Source: JAOABP01 sp964590395 (lineage in GTDB: Bacteria > Hydrothermota > Tepidihabitantia > Tepidihabitantales > Tepidihabitantaceae). Taken from it: a DNA stretch of 11,163 nt. The notes under the pieces are model-generated. The model searched no databases. It was not told the DNA's origin and saw only the letters and a program-made list of their open reading frames with translations. Location of the stretch: NCBI GenBank assembly GCA_964590395.1, contig CAZPVT010000025.1, positions 1 to 11,163 of the forward strand. Direction: 5' to 3'. Shown in pieces: positions 6,109 to 11,163 of this stretch. The position numbers and the translations under genes were made by a program. How positions within the stretch are numbered: the first letter of the stretch is position 1; every line of letters starts with the position of its first letter.

Positions 6109-8404
6109 GTCCCATCCGGGCGTTCAACTGGAAGAGCATCTGATTAACACTGCCACCTTTGCAGAAATTTTTCTTCAGGAAAAACCGGCTCCCATCCAGC
6201 AGGAGTTGGCACCAGTTTTAAAAATCTGTGCTCTCCTGCACGATATCGGCAAGGCAACCCCCCATTTTCAGAAATACCTTTCTGGCGCTGAGTCCAAAAT
6301 TCCTGAAGCCAGACACAGTTTGTCTTCTGCGGTGTGCACCTACTCATTACTGTCCGAGCAGTTTCCCGATAACTTATATCCCATCTTAGGTTTTCTGGCG
6401 GTCAAGCGTCACCACGGCAATCTGAACGAAATCATTGACGAAGTTATTTTTGACGAAGAGGACTACACATCACTAAAGAAACAGTTGGCAAGTATTCAAC
6501 CTGCCCGATTTACAATCCTGGCACAGAAATTGAAATCTGCCGGTTTACCAGTTATGTTAACCTTAAATCAAATTGCCTCCTGGTTTGATAATTTCCCTAC
6601 AATGGCACGACAGATTAAAAGAAGACTGCGCACCTCACCGTTGGGTATTGAAGACTACATCACCGCTAATCTGATTTACTCAATACTTCTGGATGCAGAC
6701 AAAAGCGCTACCTTATTCAGGAATAACACCAACATCTTCAAAAGACAAAAATTCCCCGGTCAAAACCTGATCAAAAACTACCGACAGCGGACCTCGTTTC
6801 CCCCCTCACCATTGAACAAATTGAGAGATGCGGCTTATAATGAAGCCGTTAACCTACCAATTGATTTAAACAGGCGATTTTATTCGCTGAACCTGCCGAC
6901 CGGAATGGGCAAAACACTTACCGCCCTTGCCTTCGCCTTCCGCCTGCGTGCCATACTGGAAAAAGAAACCGGCATCCAGCCCCGAATTATTTACGCTCTA
7001 CCCTTTTTAAGTATTATTGATCAGAACGCAGACATAATTGAAAAAATTCTCCAGACCAATGGCATCACCAGCAGCACCGATATTTTCCTCAAGCATCACC
7101 ACCTTGCCGATACTGTTTATAAAAAGGAGGATGACGATACTGAACTTACCCCCTCGCAAGCCGAAATATTGATTGAGGGCTGGAATTCTGAAATAATTAT
7201 CACAACATTTGTTCAGTTTTTTCATACACTGATAACTAACCGCAATCGCAGTCTGCGTAAATTCCATCGCCTGACAAACTCAATAATCATTTTAGACGAG
7301 GTCCAAAATATCCCGATTAAATACTGGCTACTTTTACAAAAACTCCTCTCGTTTGTTGCCGAAAAGTTAAACAGTTACATTATATTTGCTACTGCAACCG
7401 AACCGCTGATTTTCCCGAAAGAGCATCTAACCGACATTGTTATCAACAAGGAACGTTTCTTTTCCTGTCTTGACCGGATCGAAATAAAACAAGAGATAGA
7501 CAACCCCCGCGCAATTGAGCAGTTTGCCGACGAATTTAATTTTCAACCCGATAAAACATACCTCTTTATCTTTAATACCATCTCGGCAGCACACCAATTT
7601 TTTGACATCTTAAACAACAAAGGGTATAACCCGGTGTACCTTTCTACCCATGTTGTTCCCAGGCAGAGGATGGAACGGATAAAGGCGATTAAAGAAAAGC
7701 GACCATCTATTACCGTCTCCACCCAGTTAGTAGAAGCAGGCGTTGATATTGACTTCGACATTGTGGTGCGGGATTTTGCTCCACTGGACTCAATAATCCA
7801 ATCCGCTGGCAGATGTAACCGCAACGCTACTAAACGGGGAACCGTGTTGATAGTCAAACTGCTCGATCAAAACAAAAAGCCATTTTATTCATATATTTAT
7901 GATGGAGTACTGATTGATATAACCGCTAATATCATTGCCGGTAAAAAGGAGTTAAAAGAGCCTGATTTATTGCCATTGCTCAACGAATATTATCAACAGA
8001 CCCAGCAGAGGAAATCACAGCAGGAATCAAAAGAACTTTTAACCGCGGTTGAACAACTCCGTTATAAATCAATTGACGATCGCTCGGGGATTGCCGATTT
8101 TCAGCTCATCACTGACGAATTCAACAAACTTGATGTTTTCATTGAACTTGACAAAGAGGCACAGGAAATTTGGCAACAATTTCTTAAGATAAGAAAAATA
8201 ACCGACCCGTTTCAGCGGCGAGAGATGTTTAATAAAATAAGAAACCAGTTCTATCAGTATGTAATTTCCATCCCGCGCTTTACTGCCAACAAACCGGATG
8301 AGTTTGATGAAATAGGCTATGTCCCGCAAGCAAGTCTTTGTGACTACTACAACGCTGAAACCGGTTTTATTATTAAAAATTCCAAACCATCTGCTATCTA
8401 TTAA
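6077..8404 (+). CDS. cas3: CRISPR-associated helicase-nuclease Cas3 (HD + SF2 helicase)
   Basis: Recruited by target-bound Cascade to nick, unwind and degrade DNA. The product is 775 residues, full length. The N-terminal HD nuclease domain has SHPG (12-15), HD (55-56) in LLHDIGKATPHFQKYL, His80 in EARHSLSS, HH (112-113) in KRHHGNL, and LDADKS (205-210). The superfamily 2 helicase follows: Walker A LPTGMGKT (273-280), Walker B DEVQ (407-410), motif III FATATEP (437-443), motif V VSTQLVEAGVDIDFD (547-561) and motif VI QSAGRCNRN (575-583). All key residues are present, so it should be active. The start is a GTG, at 6077 or 6080, both inside the cas5 3' end; no ATG fits, because the conserved SHPG motif begins at residue 12. 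It ends one base before the cas6 ATG. Confidence 0.95.
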   Translation: MVSTSPSSGLESHPGVQLEEHLINTATFAEIFLQEKPAPIQQELAPVLKICALLHDIGKATPHFQKYLSGAESKIPEARHSLSSAVCTYSLLSEQFPDNLYPILGFLAVKRHHGNLNEIIDEVIFDEEDYTSLKKQLASIQPARFTILAQKLKSAGLPVMLTLNQIASWFDNFPTMARQIKRRLRTSPLGIEDYITANLIYSILLDADKSATLFRNNTNIFKRQKFPGQNLIKNYRQRTSFPPSPLNKLRDAAYNEAVNLPIDLNRRFYSLNLPTGMGKTLTALAFAFRLRAILEKETGIQPRIIYALPFLSIIDQNADIIEKILQTNGITSSTDIFLKHHHLADTVYKKEDDDTELTPSQAEILIEGWNSEIIITTFVQFFHTLITNRNRSLRKFHRLTNSIIILDEVQNIPIKYWLLLQKLLSFVAEKLNSYIIFATATEPLIFPKEHLTDIVINKERFFSCLDRIEIKQEIDNPRAIEQFADEFNFQPDKTYLFIFNTISAAHQFFDILNNKGYNPVYLSTHVVPRQRMERIKAIKEKRPSITVSTQLVEAGVDIDFDIVVRDFAPLDSIIQSAGRCNRNATKRGTVLIVKLLDQNKKPFYSYIYDGVLIDITANIIAGKKELKEPDLLPLLNEYYQQTQQRKSQQESKELLTAVEQLRYKSIDDRSGIADFQLITDEFNKLDVFIELDKEAQEIWQQFLKIRKITDPFQRREMFNKIRNQFYQYVISIPRFTANKPDEFDEIGYVPQASLCDYYNAETGFIIKNSKPSAIY

Positions 8405-8405
8405 A

Positions 8406-9074
8406 ATGAAAATTGAAACACTCCTGCTTAAACTGGAAATTAACAAAACTTTAACCCCACAGGATGCAAGCAAGGTTCGTGGCTACCTCGGCAGCCTATT
8501 TCGTCATCGCGTTGAAGTTCACCACCATCAGCTCGATGGTTCTCTACTTTACCGGTATCCGGTTATTCAATATAAAATTATCGGGGGAGATTGTGTGATT
8601 CTTGGTTTTGACGCTGGTATTGAAGTTGTAAAAAAAATCTTTGACGAGTTAAAAGTTCTGATCATTGATGGCAACTGGCAGGACATTCTTGCCAAATCAC
8701 TTTACAATTACGCTGCTGACTTTGGCACCACAACCGATTTTATCCCCTACACCTTTCTTACCCCCTGGCTCGCATTAAACGAGGAGAACTACGACACCTA
8801 TCAGCGCTACGGCAACTGGCAAAAACGGCGCGAACTGTTAAACAAAATCCTTGTGGGCAACATCCTCTCCCTTGCCAAAGGTGTCAACTACACGGCTACC
8901 GAGCCAATAACCGTAAAAATTGAAAATATCCGCGAGACCAGAACTACTTTGAAAGGCACACCGATGCTGGGTTTTCTGGGTAACTTCCAGGTAAACTTTG
9001 CCATCCCGGAATACTGGGGAATTGGCAAATCGGTCGCCCGCGGCTTTGGCACAATCGGCAGATGCAGTTGGTAA
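8406..9074 (+). CDS. cas6: CRISPR pre-crRNA endoribonuclease Cas6 (Cas6b type)
   Basis: Cleaves the repeat in the pre-crRNA to release crRNAs with an 8-base 5' handle (here expected ATTGAAAC, from the visible repeat end). The product is 222 residues. The N-terminal Cas6b-like domain carries RGYLGSLFRHRVEVHHHQ and SLLYRYPVIQYKII (about 25-60); one of His39-41 is a candidate catalytic residue. The C-terminal domain ends with the glycine-rich RNA-binding loop, GTPMLGFLGNF (184-194) and GIGKSVARGFG (205-215). ATG 8406 is chosen because it follows the cas3 stop by one base and gives the family N-terminus; an upstream start at 8319 would lie deep in cas3. cas1 overlaps its 3' end by 13 bases. Its place between cas3 and cas1 is unusual for type I-B, where cas6 is often first. 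Confidence 0.92.
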   Translation: MKIETLLLKLEINKTLTPQDASKVRGYLGSLFRHRVEVHHHQLDGSLLYRYPVIQYKIIGGDCVILGFDAGIEVVKKIFDELKVLIIDGNWQDILAKSLYNYAADFGTTTDFIPYTFLTPWLALNEENYDTYQRYGNWQKRRELLNKILVGNILSLAKGVNYTATEPITVKIENIRETRTTLKGTPMLGFLGNFQVNFAIPEYWGIGKSVARGFGTIGRCSW

Positions 9075-10048
9075 TTAACAGTTACGGCTCTTACCTGCAG
9101 AAAAACGGCGATCTGTTCCGAATTAAAATCGACGAAAAGGTTCACGAGATTTCAGCCAAAAAGGTCTCTTCAATTCTTGTCGCTACCGCCGCCTACCTCA
9201 CCACCGATGCCATAAAACTGGCAATTGACAACAATATTGACATCGTTTTTGTTGATGAGTTTGGCGAACCCTATGCCCGGATCTGGCACAGCCGATTCGG
9301 TAGCACCTCAGCAATCCGGCGCCAGCAGGTCGCAATCGCGGAAGCCGAATCGGGATTAGAACTTGCGTTGAACTGGGTCAAACGCAAAATTGACAATCAG
9401 ATTAACCTTTTACTTCACCTGCGTAACACCCGCACCCGAAAATCGGCAGAGATTACCGAATATATTGAAAAACTGAAAAACTGCCGGGAATCTTTGGACA
9501 CCATTACCGGAACAATAGAAGAAAAAAGAGCCACAATAATGGGCATTGAGGGCAGTGCCGGCAGAATCTATTTTGATGCCCTGAGTTTTATTATGCCCGA
9601 ACAGTTCAAGTTTACCGGCCGCTCCCGCAACCCGGCACAGGACGAGTTCAACGCCCTGTTAAACTACGCCTACGGAGTCCTTTACTCACTCGTAGAAAAA
9701 GCCTGCATCATTGCCGGTCTTGATCCATATGTGGGCATCATTCACACCGACAACTATAATAAGAAATCCCTGGTTTTTGATATCATTGAGAACTATCGGA
9801 TCTGGGCAGAAGAGGTGATTATCAACCTGTTTGCCGCTCGCAAGATCAAAAAAGAGTATTTTGACTGCCTGCACAACGGTGTTATTTTAAACAAAGAGGG
9901 GAGAGCGGTTTTAATTGATGCCTTTACCCGTTTCCTTGACGAATCAATACGCTATGCCGGTAGAAACATCAAAAGAAAGGATATCATTCAGTTTGACTGC
10001 CACGGAATTGCCAACCAGATTATAAGCACCCGAAATGAGTCAGAGTAG
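9062..10048 (+). CDS. cas1: CRISPR adaptation integrase Cas1
   Basis: Metal-dependent integrase; with Cas2 it inserts prespacers at the leader end of the array. The product is 328 residues, typical for type I-B. The N-terminal beta-rich domain includes the start MQLVINSYGSYLQKNGD and IDIVFVDEFGEPYARIW (59-75). The helical catalytic domain has Glu163 in GIEGSAGRIYF, His228 in IIHTDNY and Asp240/Glu243 in LVFDIIENYR, which correspond to the conserved metal-binding set. A Lys/Glu-rich helical stretch (about 103-158) precedes the catalytic domain. The start codon overlaps cas6 by 13 bases and no Shine-Dalgarno is evident, so coupling is likely; its end overlaps cas2 by 14 bases. Confidence 0.96.
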   Translation: MQLVINSYGSYLQKNGDLFRIKIDEKVHEISAKKVSSILVATAAYLTTDAIKLAIDNNIDIVFVDEFGEPYARIWHSRFGSTSAIRRQQVAIAEAESGLELALNWVKRKIDNQINLLLHLRNTRTRKSAEITEYIEKLKNCRESLDTITGTIEEKRATIMGIEGSAGRIYFDALSFIMPEQFKFTGRSRNPAQDEFNALLNYAYGVLYSLVEKACIIAGLDPYVGIIHTDNYNKKSLVFDIIENYRIWAEEVIINLFAARKIKKEYFDCLHNGVILNKEGRAVLIDAFTRFLDESIRYAGRNIKRKDIIQFDCHGIANQIISTRNESE

Positions 10049-10337
10049 CCTTGTCTGGGTGATTTACGACATACAAAAAAACCGCACACGCAACCTGATT
10101 GCCCGTGCCTGTAAAAACAAAGGTCTTTACCGGGTGCAGAAAAGCGCATTTCTTGGCTCGCTCAACCGCACGCAGATTGAAGAACTTAAAACCATCTGCG
10201 AAGATATAATTGATCTGACGGTTGACTCGGTCTATATCTTTCCCCTCTGCGAAGAGGACTTTAAAAAAGTCCGCTTGCTGGGTAAGGCATTTGACCGGGA
10301 GCTGGTTGCCGACGAAGTAAAGGCGCTCTTTTTATGA
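10035..10337 (+). CDS. cas2: CRISPR adaptation protein Cas2
   Basis: Small ferredoxin-fold protein that bridges two Cas1 dimers in the spacer-integration complex. The product is 100 residues, slightly above the usual 85-95. The first strand VWVIYDI (7-13) carries the conserved Asp12; NKGLYRVQKSAFLGSLN (28-44) and DSVYIFPLCEEDFKKV (64-79) are typical. It overlaps cas1 by 14 bases and shares ATGA with cas4 (10334-10337), so these three adaptation genes are translationally linked. Confidence 0.95.
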   Translation: MSQSSLVWVIYDIQKNRTRNLIARACKNKGLYRVQKSAFLGSLNRTQIEELKTICEDIIDLTVDSVYIFPLCEEDFKKVRLLGKAFDRELVADEVKALFL

Positions 10338-10954
10338 ACCAGTTGAAGAAAAATTGCGATTTTGACACCGAAGCCACGCCGATGCTAACCACTACCGAGA
10401 TAATGGAACATATCTTCTGCCCCCGTTTCACTTATTTTATGAACTGTCTGAAAATTTCCCAGCACGAAGAACAGCGTTACCTGGTGTTAAAAGGCAGAGA
10501 ACTTCATCACGAACGGGAAAAACATAATGCCAGATATTTAAGAAAACGTATCAATTGCGTCAAGAAGGAATTAAGCGTCTACCTTGCTTCACCGGCAATT
10601 CGGGTGCGGGGTGTAGTTGACGAAGTTTTAACGCTTGCAGATGGAACAATGGCACCACTTGACTATAAATACACTGAATACCGAGAATATCTGTTCCGCA
10701 CCCATCGCTATCAATCGGTTTTGTATGCAATGCTAATCCGGGAAACATATCACCAGCCGGTAAATCGGGGTTACATCTGCTACATCAGAGGCGGTACAAA
10801 ACTGTGCGAAGTTCTTTACAAAGAGGAGGATTTTTTGTATATTAAAGAGACAATTGAGGAGATATTTAATGTTATCCAGCACTGCTACTTTCCAAAAAAG
10901 ACCAGATTTCCTGCCCGCTGTATTGACTGCTGTTACAAAAATATTTGTGTTTAG
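10334..10954 (+). CDS. cas4: CRISPR adaptation exonuclease Cas4 (RecB-like, Fe-S)
   Basis: PD-(D/E)xK nuclease with an iron-sulfur cluster that trims prespacers and helps select PAM and orientation. The product is 206 residues. Cluster cysteines are Cys29 (FCPRF) near the N-terminus and Cys196, Cys199 or 200, and Cys205 in CIDCCYKNIC at the C-terminus. The nuclease core shows GRELHHE with His58, DE (96-97), DYK (110-112) and QSVLY (127-131). ATG 10334 gives a 4-base overlap with the cas2 stop and is chosen for that reason. Met17 (10382) is an alternative, since Cas4 homologues often begin shortly before the TEIMEHIFCPR-like segment. Cas4 stands last, next to the leader, whereas type I-B loci usually have cas4-cas1-cas2. 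Confidence 0.93.
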   Translation: MNQLKKNCDFDTEATPMLTTTEIMEHIFCPRFTYFMNCLKISQHEEQRYLVLKGRELHHEREKHNARYLRKRINCVKKELSVYLASPAIRVRGVVDEVLTLADGTMAPLDYKYTEYREYLFRTHRYQSVLYAMLIRETYHQPVNRGYICYIRGGTKLCEVLYKEEDFLYIKETIEEIFNVIQHCYFPKKTRFPARCIDCCYKNICV

Positions 10955-11132
10955 CGAGGTGAAATTATATCTACCTGGAATTAAATTAGTTATGGATACA
11001 GGGCGATGCATAACCGGTCAAAAAATTGCTAAAATCGGCGATTTTGGGCGGGTTTTTCCGGCAAAATTAGCCCGGCAAATGATGAGTCAACCGATTGAAA
11101 AACAATTAGATAAAGCAAAAATGCGGTTATGA
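10955..11132 (+). promoter_or_regulatory. CRISPR leader between cas4 and the array
   Basis: An AT-rich stretch of about 178 bases ends directly at the first repeat and lies on the cas-operon side, as expected for the leader where Cas1-Cas2 insert new spacers and the array promoter sits. Visible structure: the palindrome AAAATCGGCGATTTT (11031-11045), the direct repeat CCGGCAAA at 11058-11065 and 11072-11079 (14 bases apart), and two loosely similar A-rich segments beginning AACCG (11012 and 11089). I could not pick a convincing array promoter: TAAAAT (11030-11035) is a possible -10 without a good -35. No terminator follows cas4, so read-through from the operon into the array is possible. A frame open from 10869 to 11132 crosses the leader and is probably fortuitous. 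Confidence 0.7.
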
Positions 11133-11163
11133 CACCACTTCCACCAAAACAAGGATTGAAACA
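11133..11163 (+). CRISPR. First (leader-proximal) CRISPR repeat, array cut by window end
   Basis: The window ends with a sequence finishing GGATTGAAAC (11153-11162), the 3' end shared by very many type I-A/B repeats. A 30-base repeat would span 11133-11162; if it is 32 bases it begins at 11131. A11163 is then the first spacer base or the last repeat base. The segment has little internal dyad symmetry, in keeping with unstructured type I-B repeats handled by Cas6b. ATTGAAAC would become the 8-base crRNA handle. Only one copy is visible, so boundaries and array length are unknown; the call rests on the motif, the complete cas operon and the leader position. Confidence 0.78.

Noticed and set aside
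7120..7136. AAGGAGG followed by ATG inside cas3
   Set aside because: The ATG follows the Shine-Dalgarno directly with no usable spacing and is out of frame with cas3.
8319..8405. Longer cas6 start giving 29 extra residues
   Set aside because: It would overlap cas3 by 86 bases and does not fit the Cas6b N-terminus; ATG 8406 directly after the cas3 stop is better.
8412..8420. ATTGAAACA at the start of cas6, matching the 3' end of the CRISPR repeat
   Set aside because: Considered as a site where Cas6 might bind its own mRNA, but only 9 bases match and the rest of the repeat is absent; chance is likely in A-rich sequence.

Overview
This is a bacterial chromosomal window with two divergent operons. 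On the minus strand (48-2234) lies rbfA-truB-ribF, the 30S-maturation / tRNA-pseudouridine / flavin-cofactor cluster conserved across bacteria. On the plus strand (2734-10954) lies a complete, apparently intact type I-B CRISPR-Cas operon, followed by a leader and the first repeat of a CRISPR array cut off by the window end (about 11133-11163). The phylum cannot be fixed from the sequence. The Cas8b is of the TM1802/Csh1 kind and the Cas6 of the Cas6b kind, both common in thermophilic and deep-branching anaerobic bacteria, but that is only a hint.

Region by region: 1-47 holds an imperfect palindrome that looks like a dispersed intergenic repeat or terminator hairpin. 48-2234 holds ribF, truB and rbfA, with strongly C-over-G composition on the plus strand (one 60-base line has 32 C and 5 G). 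2235-2733 has no gene. It contains two consensus-like promoters facing outward, each so close to its start codon that the transcripts would be leaderless or nearly so; an A/C-rich low-complexity block (about 2280-2580) with short direct repeats; and two palindromes upstream of the cas promoter. 2734-10954 holds cas8b, cas7, cas5, cas3, cas6, cas1, cas2 and cas4, with gaps of at most 5 bases or with overlaps. 10955-11132 is the CRISPR leader.

How it works together: Cas8b, Cas7, Cas5 and Cas6b, plus a small subunit Cas11b, should form the crRNA-guided Cascade complex. Cas3 (HD nuclease and helicase) degrades the target, and Cas1, Cas2 and Cas4 add spacers. The most informative detail is inside cas8b: a near-perfect Shine-Dalgarno (AAGGAGGT, 4051-4058) sits 7 bases before an in-frame ATG (4066), defining a 135-residue C-terminal product. 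This fits the separately translated small subunit Cas11b known from type I-B, I-C and I-D systems. A nearly identical initiation site (GGAGGT, then ATGGCTGAT) precedes cas7. The two Cascade subunits needed in several copies are therefore the two with strong ribosome binding sites. I see no wholly new system here: this is a known system with an unusual gene order and interesting expression signals.
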